A DNA stretch of 64,000 nt from Salinigranum rubrum (GTDB lineage: Archaea; Halobacteriota; Halobacteria; Halobacteriales; Haloferacaceae), in NCBI RefSeq assembly GCF_002906575.1, contig NZ_CP026309.1, positions 248,001 to 312,000 on the forward strand, written 5' to 3'. Both the position numbers and the translations under genes were made by a program. Numbering within the stretch: position 1 is the first letter of the stretch; the number at the start of each line of letters is the position of its first letter. Below are positions 55,597 to 64,000 of the stretch, piece after piece. The notes below the pieces were generated by a model, which worked only from the letters and a program-made list of their open reading frames with translations, did no database searches and had not been told where the DNA came from.

Positions 55597-55606
55597 ATTA
55601 CGTAAT
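55597..55606. promoter_or_regulatory. Perfect palindrome at the start of the 55609 gene
   Basis: ATTACGTAAT is a ten-base perfect palindrome two bases before the ATG, and just downstream of a gtttatct box (55578-55585). A repressor bound here would cover the transcription start. Confidence 0.4.
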
Positions 55607-55608
55607 AT

Positions 55609-56244
55609 ATGTCGGGAGACCGCCGAGCCGTGAGGGGGGAGCACGGGCTGTCGGCGGTCGAGCTCCTCCCACGGCTCAAACGTGAAGGCTGTAACCTGCT
55701 CGTCTCGGGAGCGGTCTCGGAGACGACGGCGAACCGCGCCTCGCAGTTGCTGCTCGGCTCCGCTGACATCGAGCGGAAGCGAGTGCTCGTTCGGACCGAG
55801 AAGACGGGACCCGTGGACGGGCTGTTACCACCAGGCGTCTCCGCCGACGACAGAGACGTCCGCGTCGTGCAGTACCGCCCCTGTCCCGAAGACGCTGACC
55901 CGCTCGCGTCGCTCGCGCGTCGCGTCGCCGAAGCCGTCACCGCGCTCGACTCGCTCTCGCCGCCGCTGGTCGGCGGCGAACTCCGTCTCGTGGTCACGTC
56001 GCTCGAATCGATCCTGGCCGACCACGACGTCCTCGCCATCGAACAGTTCCTCCGGTGTGTGACGGACGCCGTCTCGGGCGTCCGCGGAATGGGTCACTAC
56101 CGCTATGCCGACTCCCGCGCGGGGCTCTCGTCGCTGCCGACCGAGCGCCTGTTCGACGCTTTCGTCGACCTTCGCGACACGCCCGACGCGGGACAGCGAC
56201 TGTCGATTCCCTCCCGGCAGTCGACGGACTGGCTCGACCTCTGA
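55609..56244 (+). CDS. Haloarchaeal RecA-fold-like protein without Walker A (HTR-like)
   Basis: 211 residues. ELLPRLKREGCNLLVSGAVS takes the place where a P-loop would be; later LRLVVTSLESILADHDVLAI resembles the Walker-B strand of KaiC/RecA-like folds. No catalytic residues are visible. Similar proteins are frequent in haloarchaea beside signalling genes and have been called HTR-like. No function can be given. Confidence 0.7.
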   Translation: MSGDRRAVRGEHGLSAVELLPRLKREGCNLLVSGAVSETTANRASQLLLGSADIERKRVLVRTEKTGPVDGLLPPGVSADDRDVRVVQYRPCPEDADPLASLARRVAEAVTALDSLSPPLVGGELRLVVTSLESILADHDVLAIEQFLRCVTDAVSGVRGMGHYRYADSRAGLSSLPTERLFDAFVDLRDTPDAGQRLSIPSRQSTDWLDL

Positions 56245-56418
56245 TATCGCTCGCTGTCGCTGTTTTCCGGTCGACAGTGCCGCGGTCGCACGGTCGACAA
56301 GAGAGCGACCGACAGCCGTCAGTACGACTCACGTCGTTTCCGAGCGCTCCCCTGTGGACTGTTCTCATCTAGTCATCCTATCGCGTACTATTTTTCCTCT
56401 CGGTCGGAACCCCCGTTC

Positions 56419-57711
56419 ATGGCCGACACGGAGACCGGTGTTCGGGGCACCGTCCGACAGTTCCTCGCGCTCGACGGCGACGTGCTCGTCCTCTCCGTGG
56501 CGATGTTCGCGTTCAGTCTCGGCTTCCAGATGACCGGCCGGTACATGCCGCGCTACCTGAGCGTCATCGGTGCCGGGAGCCTCGCAATCGGCCTCTACGG
56601 GAGCTTCGGGAACCTCATCAGCGCCGTCTACCCCTATCCGGGTGGCGCCGTCTCCGACCGTATCGGCTCCCGGACGGCGCTCACGGCGTTCGGACTCGCC
56701 TCGACGCTCGGGTTCGTCGTCTGGTACGCCGCCGGCCCGCTCGCCGGCGTTCCCCTCGGCCCCACGTCGGCCGGCGTCGTCGTCGTCTTCCTCGGACTGG
56801 TGCTCTCGCAGGCGTGGAAGTCGTTCGGACTCGGCGCGACGTTCGCCGTCGTCAAACAGAGCGTCGCTCCCGACAAACTGGCGACCGGGTTCGCGTCGAC
56901 CGAGACCGTCCGTCGACTGGCCTTCCTCCTCGGACCGCTGCTCGCGGCGGCCATCCTCGCGCGGTTCGCCTTCGACGTCGGCTTCCGGTACGTCCTGCTC
57001 GTCGCTGCCGCCTTCGGTGCCGTCGGGACGCTCGCCCAGCACGTCCTCTACGACGCCTCCGCGGACTCGTTCGGGAAGTCGTTCGCGGGCGTCGAGACGG
57101 TCGTCGACGACATCCGGTCGCTCCCCTCTCCCTTGCGGCCGCTGCTCGTCGGCGACACGCTCGTTCGGTTCGCCAACGGGATGGTGTACGTCTTCTTCGT
57201 CATCGTCGTCACCGAGTTTCTCGAAGTCTCCGTGACCCTCCCGCTCGTCGGGCGGCTCTCGCCCGACGCGTTCTTCGGCGTGCTCCTCGCCGTGGAGATG
57301 GCCGTCGCCCTCCTGACGATGGTCCCGGTGGCGAAACTCGCCGAGCGGGTTGGGCTGAAACCGGTCGTCGCCCTCGGGTTCGCCGTCTACGCGGTGTTCC
57401 CGGTGCTGCTCGTCTCCGCGCCGGCCGACCCGCTCGTCGTCGGCGTCCTCTTCGCGCTGTCGGGGCTTCGCTTCGCGGGCCTGCCGGCGCACAAGGCGCT
57501 CATCGTCGGGCCGGCGGAGGCGAACGCGGGAGGGCGGGTCGTCGGCTCGTACTACCTCGTCCGCAACGCGATAACGATACCGAGCGCCGCCGTCGGCGGG
57601 TGGCTCTACGCGGGGTCGCCGGCCGTCGCCTTCGGCGTCGCCACGGTCGTCGGACTCGTCGGGACGGGCTACTTCCTGCTCGCGGGCGAGGAGTTCGAGG
57701 CCTACCGGTAG
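56419..57711 (+). CDS. MFS transporter
   Basis: 430 residues and 12 predicted transmembrane helices. GGAVSDRIGSRTALTAFGL is the loop 2-3 motif of the major facilitator superfamily; a longer central loop (about 205-240) divides two six-helix halves. No subfamily motif tells the substrate. TATA-like tactatttttcc about 30 bases upstream. Confidence 0.88.
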   Translation: MADTETGVRGTVRQFLALDGDVLVLSVAMFAFSLGFQMTGRYMPRYLSVIGAGSLAIGLYGSFGNLISAVYPYPGGAVSDRIGSRTALTAFGLASTLGFVVWYAAGPLAGVPLGPTSAGVVVVFLGLVLSQAWKSFGLGATFAVVKQSVAPDKLATGFASTETVRRLAFLLGPLLAAAILARFAFDVGFRYVLLVAAAFGAVGTLAQHVLYDASADSFGKSFAGVETVVDDIRSLPSPLRPLLVGDTLVRFANGMVYVFFVIVVTEFLEVSVTLPLVGRLSPDAFFGVLLAVEMAVALLTMVPVAKLAERVGLKPVVALGFAVYAVFPVLLVSAPADPLVVGVLFALSGLRFAGLPAHKALIVGPAEANAGGRVVGSYYLVRNAITIPSAAVGGWLYAGSPAVAFGVATVVGLVGTGYFLLAGEEFEAYR

Positions 57712-57751
57712 AACCGACGCCGATTTACCGCCTGCGTCCTCCTCCCTAAGC

Positions 57752-58048
57752 GTGACAGACGAGGTCCCTGGTCGCCCCTCCTCGGGCGGCCTCGTCCAGG
57801 CGCTGAACGTCCCGCGGAACGCGAAGCTGGGCGTGCTCTCCGGTGTCGTGCTGGCCGTCGCCGTTTACCTGTTTCGCGTCCTCGAACTGTTCGGTCCGTT
57901 CGCCGGTACGCGACAGTACCCGATCCTCGGTGCCGAAGGGTGGTTCCTCCTCCTCGCGTTCGTCCTCGCGTCGTCGACGGCACTGCTCGTGACGGCGCTT
58001 CTCACCGTCGTCTCCGCGTACCGACTCTCGCGAGAACTCTCGCGCTGA
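57752..58048 (+). CDS. Small haloarchaeal membrane protein
   Basis: 98 residues with a GTG start. Two hydrophobic helices (about 26-46 and 63-88) separated by a polar loop, with LNVPRNAKLGVLSGVVLAVA at the first. Similar two-helix proteins of unknown function occur in haloarchaea. Follows the MFS gene by 40 bases and may be cotranscribed. Confidence 0.65.
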   Translation: MTDEVPGRPSSGGLVQALNVPRNAKLGVLSGVVLAVAVYLFRVLELFGPFAGTRQYPILGAEGWFLLLAFVLASSTALLVTALLTVVSAYRLSRELSR

Positions 58049-58064
58049 CGCCCCCGGCGGCTTC

Positions 58065-58391
58065 TCAGTTCTCCACGAGGTCGCCGAACGGCTCCATCCC
58101 GGTCACGCTGTCGACAGCCACCCGCGCCCGTGACGTCAACTCGATCACTTCCGTCTCCTCGTCCCACTCCACGGCCCCCGCCGATTCGAGTTTCGGGAGG
58201 TGGACGTGGTGGAGTCGGACGGCCGTCATCGTCCGTTCCTCCTCTCCCGTGAGTACGCTGACGACGTCGTCGAACGTCGCCGCCCCGTCACTGTCGATGA
58301 GGTGCCGCACGACCTCGCGCCGCTGTGGGGAGGTGACCAGTTCGCCGACGAGTCGGTCGTCGGCCGCTCCTCTCCCGCTGGTTCGCGCCAT
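58065..58391 (-). CDS. Winged-helix protein, DUF7344-like
   Basis: 108 residues. SPQRREVVRHLIDSDGAATF and MTAVRLHHVHLPKLESAGAV form a compact winged helix of the haloarchaeal type annotated as DUF7344. Lacks any sensor domain, so it may act as a partner or simple regulator. Stands next to the HTH_10 regulator. Confidence 0.75.
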   Translation of the reverse strand: MARTSGRGAADDRLVGELVTSPQRREVVRHLIDSDGAATFDDVVSVLTGEEERTMTAVRLHHVHLPKLESAGAVEWDEETEVIELTSRARVAVDSVTGMEPFGDLVEN

Positions 58392-58465
58392 ACCTCCCTC
58401 TCTCCCCTCGTCCGCAAGGTGATTCGGCTTGTTCTTTCAGGCCGTCTATGTACCGGTACGGATAC

Positions 58466-59128
58466 CTATCGGCCAACTGACCTGAACGTGCCGTCTGAGA
58501 GCGACTGCATCACCTTCTGTGTGCCCCGGCGCAGACGCTCGGAGACGGCCTGCTGGGAGACGTGGAGGTCCTCGGCGAGGTCCGAGAGCGTCGCCCGACG
58601 CGGCACCTCGAAGTACCCCTTCTCCAGGGCGAGTTCGATCGCCTCGCGTTGCTCGGACGTGAGGCCGAAGGGGTCGTCGTCGAGTTCGTCGGCGGTGAGG
58701 TTGTGGACGCGGCGGACGTTGAGGCGAATATCGTGTATCTGACAGTATTCGCTGAACGCCGACAGCGACTCGTGGTCGTTGAACCGGATGCGAAAGAGCC
58801 AGTTGTCCTGGCCGTGCGCCTCGAGAATAGTCGCGTTCGTCTCGACCATCCCGTAGATGAGGCTCTCGACGGTCTCGTCCCAGCCGATACGGTAGAGCGA
58901 GCGGTCGCCGATGGTGTCGAGGTGGACCAGTTCGCGCACCTCGTCGGTCGCCCTGACGGCCTCCTCGAACGCGGCGCGGTCGCCCCCGCTCACCCAGACG
59001 TACGGCATGACCTGTTTCGACGCCGGGACGACCCGCTCGATTTCGATGTCCATCCCCCCACCTGCGCGGAGCACCCGTCCCAGAAGGAACTGGTCGGCCT
59101 CGATAGTGAACTCCGCGACAATGCTCAT
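58466..59128 (-). CDS. HTH_10 (Bat-type) transcription regulator
   Basis: 220 residues. An N-terminal sensor region (about 1-150, FTIEADQFLLGRVLRAGGGM) is followed by the bacterio-opsin activator HTH: FGLTSEQREAIELALEKGYF and LSDLAEDLHVSQQAVSERLR. Many such regulators exist in haloarchaea; despite the name there is no reason to link this one to bop, 52 kb away. Its target is unknown. Confidence 0.85.
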   Translation of the reverse strand: MSIVAEFTIEADQFLLGRVLRAGGGMDIEIERVVPASKQVMPYVWVSGGDRAAFEEAVRATDEVRELVHLDTIGDRSLYRIGWDETVESLIYGMVETNATILEAHGQDNWLFRIRFNDHESLSAFSEYCQIHDIRLNVRRVHNLTADELDDDPFGLTSEQREAIELALEKGYFEVPRRATLSDLAEDLHVSQQAVSERLRRGTQKVMQSLSDGTFRSVGR

Positions 59129-59207
59129 ACGGTCTCACACGAAGAGCGCGCGGATAAGCGTGTGTGCTGCGGAATCCGAAGGGTGACAGCTCGCTGTCGC
59201 TACCCGG

Positions 59208-60434
59208 TCACTCCCCCGCGTCGGGCTGGTCGCCGGCGAGTTCTCCGAGTCGGGTCGTCCCCGCCCGGGTCCCCTTCGCGACGATGACGTCTCCGGCCCG
59301 AAGTTCGGTGGTCGGCCCCGGCTGGACGACCCAGTCGCTTCCCTCTCCGCCGCGGCGGACGGCGATGATGCGCATCCCGGTCTCGGTCTGGACCATCTGG
59401 TCGCCGATGGTCGTCCCCGCGAGGTCGCTCCCGGGGGTGACCGTCAGGCGGACGATGACCTCGTCGGACTCCTTGACCGCGGCCGCGACGACCGGGTGGG
59501 CGGCGAGTCCGTGCAGGACCCCCTCGCTGATTTCGAGGGCGGCGTCGGAGATGACCTCCGTGGAGACGGCGAGATGCATCAGGCCGCGGAGCGCGATGGG
59601 GTCTTCGACACGAGCGGCCGCCCGGAGCGTCCACGCCTCGAACCGCGACTTGAGCGCGTCCACCTCCGCTTCGAGTTCGGCGACTTCCTCGGCGACGCCC
59701 TCGCTGTCGAAGAGGACGGCACCGTACGCCAGGTCGACGGCGAGTTCGCTCATGTTCTTCATCAACACGATGGAGTCGACGGCCCGTTCGAGGTCGTCGA
59801 TCGGTGCCTCCGGCGGTTCGATGGGCTCGTACGGGTTCCCGCTGGCGCGTTCGTACACCTCGGCGAGTCCGGTCTCCGGACCGCGCAAGAGGAGGATGTC
59901 GCCCGACCGGAGCACGCTCTCGTGGTCCGGGTTCGTGATCCACCGCCGCTTCCCGGTGGCCTGCTCGCGCCGGATGGCGATCACTCGCACGCCGGTCTCG
60001 GTCTCCAGGTTGAGGTCGCCCAGCGAGTGACCGTGGTACGGCGAGTCGACGGCGACGGGCACCCGGACGAGAATCTCGGTCGCCTCCGGGAGCGCCGAGC
60101 GGATCGCATCGGGGAGCCCCATGTCCTCGATGACGACCTTGGCGATGTCGCCCGCCGCGTTCGATATCTTCTCCGCCGCGCCGACCACACCCAGCACCGG
60201 CGCGAGTTCCTCGGCGTCCTCGGGGCTGCGGGCGGCCATCAGCAGGCTCATCCGCGCCTGCAACTGGAGGATGTCCATCCGTTCCTCCAAGGCGAGCACC
60301 TCGCGAGCGATCTCGTCGCTGCCGAGGAGGACCGCGGAGTACGAGAGGTCGATGAGCAGTTCGGCGGTGTCTTTCATCTCCGCGAGCACCGCCTTCACGC
60401 TGACCGGTTCGTACGCCACGTCCTCCGGATACAT
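59208..60434 (-). CDS. Duplicated PhoU / TrkA-C (RCK-C) regulatory protein
   Basis: 408 residues made of two similar halves. Each half has a helical PhoU-like bundle (about 8-100 and 205-305, both with EMKDTAELLIDLSYSAVLLG-type or KNMSELAVDLAYGAVLFD helices) followed by a TrkA-C ligand-binding domain (about 105-190 and 315-400; ETETGVRVIAIRR and QTETGMRIIAVRR). No channel pore or Rossmann domain is present, so it is probably a cytosolic regulator of potassium or another cation transport. Start taken at MYPEDVAYEPVSVKAV. Confidence 0.85.
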   Translation of the reverse strand: MYPEDVAYEPVSVKAVLAEMKDTAELLIDLSYSAVLLGSDEIAREVLALEERMDILQLQARMSLLMAARSPEDAEELAPVLGVVGAAEKISNAAGDIAKVVIEDMGLPDAIRSALPEATEILVRVPVAVDSPYHGHSLGDLNLETETGVRVIAIRREQATGKRRWITNPDHESVLRSGDILLLRGPETGLAEVYERASGNPYEPIEPPEAPIDDLERAVDSIVLMKNMSELAVDLAYGAVLFDSEGVAEEVAELEAEVDALKSRFEAWTLRAAARVEDPIALRGLMHLAVSTEVISDAALEISEGVLHGLAAHPVVAAAVKESDEVIVRLTVTPGSDLAGTTIGDQMVQTETGMRIIAVRRGGEGSDWVVQPGPTTELRAGDVIVAKGTRAGTTRLGELAGDQPDAGE

Positions 60435-60596
60435 GCCCTCGCATACCCCCCGGGGACCCAAAAGGGTTGTCTGCCCGGTTCAGCCCGTGCTGTCCGCCGA
60501 AATCCTCCGAGCACCATCCGACTCCGGCGGTCACGGTTCCGGCGGATGGCGCACCGAACGATAACGCTTTTTTGAGCGGGTCAGAAATCACGTCGT

Positions 60597-61742
60597 ATGT
60601 CAGACGACCTGAAACGGGGGCTGGAGGGCGTCCTTGTCGCGGAGTCGGAGCTCAGTTTTATCGACGGTGACGCCGGACAGCTCATCTATCGTGGGTACGA
60701 CATCGCCGACCTCGCGGACGGCGCGTCCTACGAGGAGGTCGTCTACCTCCTCTGGTACGGACACCTCCCGAACCGCGACGAACTGGAGGAGTTCTCGTCG
60801 GCGATGGCCTCCGAACGAGCACTCGACGCGAACGTCCACCGGACCATCGAGGCGCTCGCCGACGCGGACGAGAACCCGATGGCCGCGCTCCGGACGGTCG
60901 TCTCGCAACTCTCCGCGAACGACGCCGAGGCGACGTTCGACGCCGAGTCGGTGACCGACCGCGAGGCCAACATCCGGAAGGGGCGGCGCATCACCGCGAA
61001 GATTCCCACGGCGCTGGCGGCGTTCGCGCGCCTGCGGAACGGAAACGACCCCGTCGCTCCCCGGGAGGACCTCTCGCACGCGGCGAACTTCCTCTACATG
61101 CTCAACGACGAGGAACCCGACGACGTGCTCGCCGACGTGTTCGACCAGGCGCTCGTCCTCCACGCCGACCACGGCCTCAACGCCTCGACATTCTCGGCGA
61201 TGGTCACGGCGTCGACTCTCGCGGACCTCCACTCGGCGGTCACCTCGGCGATTGGAACGCTCGCCGGGTCGCTCCACGGCGGCGCCAACCAGAACGTGAT
61301 GCGGATGCTTCAGGAGGTCGACGAGAGCGGGATGGACCCCACCGAGTGGGTGAAACAGGCGCTCGACGAGGGCAAGCGCGTCGCCGGCTTCGGCCACCGC
61401 GTCTACAACGTCAAGGACCCGCGGGCGAACATCCTCGGCGAGCAGTCGGAGGCGCTCGCGGAGGCCGCCGGCGACATGAAGTGGTACGACTACTCCGTCG
61501 CCGTCGAGGAGTACATGCTGGAGGAGAAGGGCCTCGCGCCCAACGTCGACTTCTACTCCGCGTCGACGTACTACCAGATGGGAATCCCCATCGACATCTA
61601 CACCCCCATCTTCGCGATGTCGCGCGTCGGCGGCTGGATCGCCCACGTCCTCGAACAGTACGAGGACAACCGGCTCATCCGCCCGCGCGCCCGCTACGTC
61701 GGCCCGCGCGACCAGACGTTCGTCCCGCTCGGCGAGCGGTAA
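60597..61742 (+). CDS. citZ: Citrate synthase
   Basis: 381 residues. SFIDGDAGQLIYRGYDIADL, HAADH-type histidine in LVLHADHGLNASTFSA, LAGSLHGGANQNVM and the signature GFGHRVYNVKDPRA define the enzyme. Condenses acetyl-CoA with oxaloacetate, and so belongs to the citrate cycle that takes up the 2-oxoglutarate made by the xac pathway. Confidence 0.96.
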   Translation: MSDDLKRGLEGVLVAESELSFIDGDAGQLIYRGYDIADLADGASYEEVVYLLWYGHLPNRDELEEFSSAMASERALDANVHRTIEALADADENPMAALRTVVSQLSANDAEATFDAESVTDREANIRKGRRITAKIPTALAAFARLRNGNDPVAPREDLSHAANFLYMLNDEEPDDVLADVFDQALVLHADHGLNASTFSAMVTASTLADLHSAVTSAIGTLAGSLHGGANQNVMRMLQEVDESGMDPTEWVKQALDEGKRVAGFGHRVYNVKDPRANILGEQSEALAEAAGDMKWYDYSVAVEEYMLEEKGLAPNVDFYSASTYYQMGIPIDIYTPIFAMSRVGGWIAHVLEQYEDNRLIRPRARYVGPRDQTFVPLGER

Positions 61743-61838
61743 CGCTCGTTCCCCTTCTGGTAGATACCGGATTCTGACCGGTCTCTGAACGGTTTATCGT
61801 GTACGCGTTCGAACGGTACAGCCGAGGTGTGTTGACAG

Positions 61839-62012
61839 ATGTCACTGTTACAGCGCCTCACGGCGATGCTGGACCGCGGGGAGTCCAGGGAGTACGAGTA
61901 CCAGTGTCTGACCTGCACCGACCACTTCGTGACCGACGAGGCACACATGGCTCGGGTCGCCTGTCCCGATTGTGGGTCGTCCGACGTCCGGAGCGTCGCC
62001 GGTGAGCACTGA
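61839..62012 (+). CDS. 57-residue zinc-ribbon protein
   Basis: Short gene MSLLQRLTAMLDRGESREYE with two cysteine pairs, CLTC and CPDC, 25 residues apart: a zinc ribbon of the FmdB/rubredoxin-like kind common in haloarchaea. Ends GSSDVRSVAGEH. Function unknown; the cysteine pattern and codon use make it a real gene. Confidence 0.75.
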   Translation: MSLLQRLTAMLDRGESREYEYQCLTCTDHFVTDEAHMARVACPDCGSSDVRSVAGEH

Positions 62013-62054
62013 CCCCGCTGTGGCATTTTTACGGTTTCGTCGCGTCCTCCCGTC

Positions 62055-62444
62055 ATGGACGTCTTCGTCTACGGCACCCTGACGAACCCCGAACGCGTCG
62101 CGAGCGTGGTCGACTCGTACGCGTTCGTCGGGCCGGCGCACCTCCGCGGCCTCCACCTCGTCGAGGGGCGGTACCCGACGCTCGCCCCGGGCGGAGAGGC
62201 GGCGGGGCGACTCCTCCGCACGGATACGATCGACCGCATCGACGACTACGAGGGCGTCGACGACGGCCTGTACGTCCGCGTCTCGGTTCCGCGGACCGAC
62301 GGGGGAGACGCGGCCGTCTACGTCGGTGACCCCGCCCGACTCGACGCCGACGCCGACTGGCCCGGTGACGGTCCCTTCGCCGCCCGCGTCCAGGCGTTCC
62401 TCGACCGCAGCGAGGTGGTCGTCGAACCGGTCGTCGACCGCTGA
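62055..62444 (+). CDS. Gamma-glutamylcyclotransferase-family protein
   Basis: 129 residues. The N-terminal VFVYGTLTNPERV is the substrate-binding loop of the GGCT/AIG2 fold, and the catalytic glutamate is in RIDDYEGVDDGLYVR. Could act on gamma-glutamyl-cysteine-type compounds, the main low-molecular thiols of haloarchaea. Confidence 0.87.
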   Translation: MDVFVYGTLTNPERVASVVDSYAFVGPAHLRGLHLVEGRYPTLAPGGEAAGRLLRTDTIDRIDDYEGVDDGLYVRVSVPRTDGGDAAVYVGDPARLDADADWPGDGPFAARVQAFLDRSEVVVEPVVDR

Positions 62445-62756
62445 CCGCGCTTCTCCCCTTCTCTCCTTCACCCTGCCTCTCCCGGACGACATCCGTCTGA
62501 CGCGCCGGTCGAGGTCGTCGCCGTCGCACAGTTTCACTTTCACCGTGCTCGGCGGACGTTTATGTCTGTCCCCGTGTTACGTCCACTTGCGCGTCACACG
62601 CGTATGCATTCCCCCAAAGACGCGGACGACGCGACCGACGCGGCTGCGAACGCACCGGTTCTTTGTCCCCGCACTCGACGCCGCTGAGCGCACGCTGTCG
62701 CCGTCGCGTCGGCGGCTACACCCAACGGTTATCGCCTCCCCCCGGTAACTCCGCCC
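62445..62756. other. 312-base gap
   Basis: Nothing certain is seen. A 27-codon frame from the ATG at 62604 (MHSPKDADDATDAAANAPVL) is acidic like haloarchaeal proteins and follows a gtttatg string, but it is too short to support. The final 30 bases hold the ilvA promoter (cggttatcgcc). Confidence 0.4.
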
Positions 62757-63968
62757 ATGCTCTCGCTGGACGACGTGCTCGAAGCCCAGCCCCGCGTCGA
62801 GGCGGTCGCACGGCGCACGCCGATGCAGGACTCACACACCTTCTCGCAGATGACGGGCGCGGAGGTCCACCTGAAACTGGAGAACTTCCAGCGGACGGGG
62901 TCGTTCAAGATTCGCGGCGCGACGAACCGCATCGCGACGCTCTCCGAGGTGGAGCGGGAGGCGGGCGTGGTCACCGCGAGCGCGGGCAACCACGCACAGG
63001 GCGTGGCGCTGGCGGCGACCCGCGCGGGCGTCGACTCGACCATCGTCATGCCGGAGTTCGCGCCCATCTCGAAGGTCAACGCCACCAGGCGCTACGGCGG
63101 TCGGGTCGTCCTCCACGGCGTCGACTACAGCGAGGCCCAGGAGAAGGCTCACGAGATCGAACGGGAGGAGAATCGGACCTACGTCCACGCGTTCGACGAC
63201 CCGGCGGTGATGGCGGGGCAGGGGACCATCGGCCTCGAAATCCTCGACCAGTGTCCCGAGGTCGAGACGGTCGTCGTCGGCATCGGCGGCGGCGGCCTCA
63301 TCTCGGGCATCGCGACGGCGATAAAAGCGAAGTCGCCCGACACGCGGGTCGTCGGCGTCCAGGCGGAGGGCGCGTCGAGCCTCGCCGACTCCCTGCAGAA
63401 GGGTGAGATCGTCGAACTCGACGCGGTCGACACCATCGCCGACGGCATCGCCACCCGCCGCGTCGGCGAGCAGACGTTCGAGGTCATCCGCGAGCGGGTC
63501 GACGAGGTCGTGACCGTCTCCGACGAGGAGATCGCGATGGCCGTCACCCACCTGCTCGAACGCTCGAAGACGCTCGTCGAGGGGGCGGGCGGCGTCCCGC
63601 TCGCGGCCCTCCTCGCCGAGGCGTTCGACTACGACGAGGGGGAGGTCATCGTGCCCGCGCTCTGTGGCGGCAACATCGACCTCAACGTCCTCACGACGGT
63701 CCTGATGCGCGGTCTCGTCGAGACGGGCCGCTACCTGCGCATCAGAACGGTACTGAAGGACCGTCCCGGCGCGCTGTTGCACCTCACCGAAATCCTCGTC
63801 GACCACCGGACGAACATCCACGCCATCCACCACGACCGCACCTCGAAGGACGTCGCGATGAACGCCGCCGAGGTGGAGATCGACCTCGAAACGCGAGGTG
63901 GGCCACACGTCGATGACCTCCTCGCGGACCTCCGCGACCACGGCTACGAGGTCGAAGTCCTCGTCTGA
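62757..63968 (+). CDS. ilvA: Threonine ammonia-lyase (biosynthetic type) with ACT domain
   Basis: 403 residues. The PLP site QRTGSFKIRGATNRIA, the phosphate loop in SAGNHAQGVALAA and the GIGGGGLISGIA glycine loop are complete; an ACT regulatory domain (about 325-403, IRTVLKDRPGALLHLTEILV) ends the protein. Converts threonine to 2-oxobutyrate, the first step to isoleucine, with feedback control by the ACT domain. Confidence 0.94.
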   Translation: MLSLDDVLEAQPRVEAVARRTPMQDSHTFSQMTGAEVHLKLENFQRTGSFKIRGATNRIATLSEVEREAGVVTASAGNHAQGVALAATRAGVDSTIVMPEFAPISKVNATRRYGGRVVLHGVDYSEAQEKAHEIEREENRTYVHAFDDPAVMAGQGTIGLEILDQCPEVETVVVGIGGGGLISGIATAIKAKSPDTRVVGVQAEGASSLADSLQKGEIVELDAVDTIADGIATRRVGEQTFEVIRERVDEVVTVSDEEIAMAVTHLLERSKTLVEGAGGVPLAALLAEAFDYDEGEVIVPALCGGNIDLNVLTTVLMRGLVETGRYLRIRTVLKDRPGALLHLTEILVDHRTNIHAIHHDRTSKDVAMNAAEVEIDLETRGGPHVDDLLADLRDHGYEVEVLV

Positions 63969-64000
63969 CTCCCTTCGGAGACCTGTGGGCGTCTCACTCG

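Overview
The window is about 64 kb of high-GC euryarchaeal chromosome with acidic proteins, TATA boxes about 25-30 bases upstream of start codons (mostly leaderless genes), an archaeal A-type ATP synthase, archaeal aRF1, RibK, TiaS and CarS, Tat-lipoprotein substrate-binding proteins, and a bacteriorhodopsin with a Bat-type regulator. It comes from a halophilic archaeon, most likely of the Haloferacales type, because the pentose cluster matches gene for gene the xac locus known from Haloferax volcanii. No rRNA, tRNA, CRISPR array, integrase or transposase was seen.

Layout. (1) 1-4196: the 3' half of the A-type ATP synthase operon (atpC partial, atpF, atpA, atpB). (2) 4197-30003: about 25.8 kb of accessory DNA between atpB and atpD, genes that are contiguous in the atpHIKECFABD operon known from Haloferax. 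It holds bat and bop (a light-driven proton pump with a Bat upstream activating sequence), then a second sugar module (MDR dehydrogenase, SDR, cyclase-family hydrolase, ribose-type CUT2 ABC transporter), then a complete xac system: xacD, xacF, xacR, xacE, xacA, xacC, xacB and the transporter xacGHIJK, for oxidation of D-xylose and L-arabinose to 2-oxoglutarate. (3) 30004-64000: core genome. It starts with atpD under its own promoter, then prf1, a MinD-like ATPase with a long acidic tail, argS, ribK-ribB, ilvE, gldA, carS, pyrE and a GfcR-type regulator, a purine permease, tiaS, a threonine synthase-like gene with a Nudix hydrolase, a run of small regulators and membrane proteins, a PhoU/TrkA-C protein, citrate synthase, and ilvA.

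How the genes work together. Bacteriorhodopsin makes the proton motive force that the neighbouring ATP synthase uses. The xac enzymes feed pentose carbon into the citrate cycle as 2-oxoglutarate, and XacR (IclR family) sits between the two divergent halves of that locus.

Data quality. Four conserved genes (atpA, xacK, argS, carS) are each broken by the loss of exactly one base in a C or G homopolymer. The simplest reading is homopolymer compression in the assembly rather than real pseudogenes; each is annotated as one gene across the break.

Regulatory structure worth attention: two tandem 38-base hairpins with identical outer arms behind xacD, an 800-base repeat-rich leader region upstream of xacF, and a 107-base perfectly identical block shared by xacJ and xacK.
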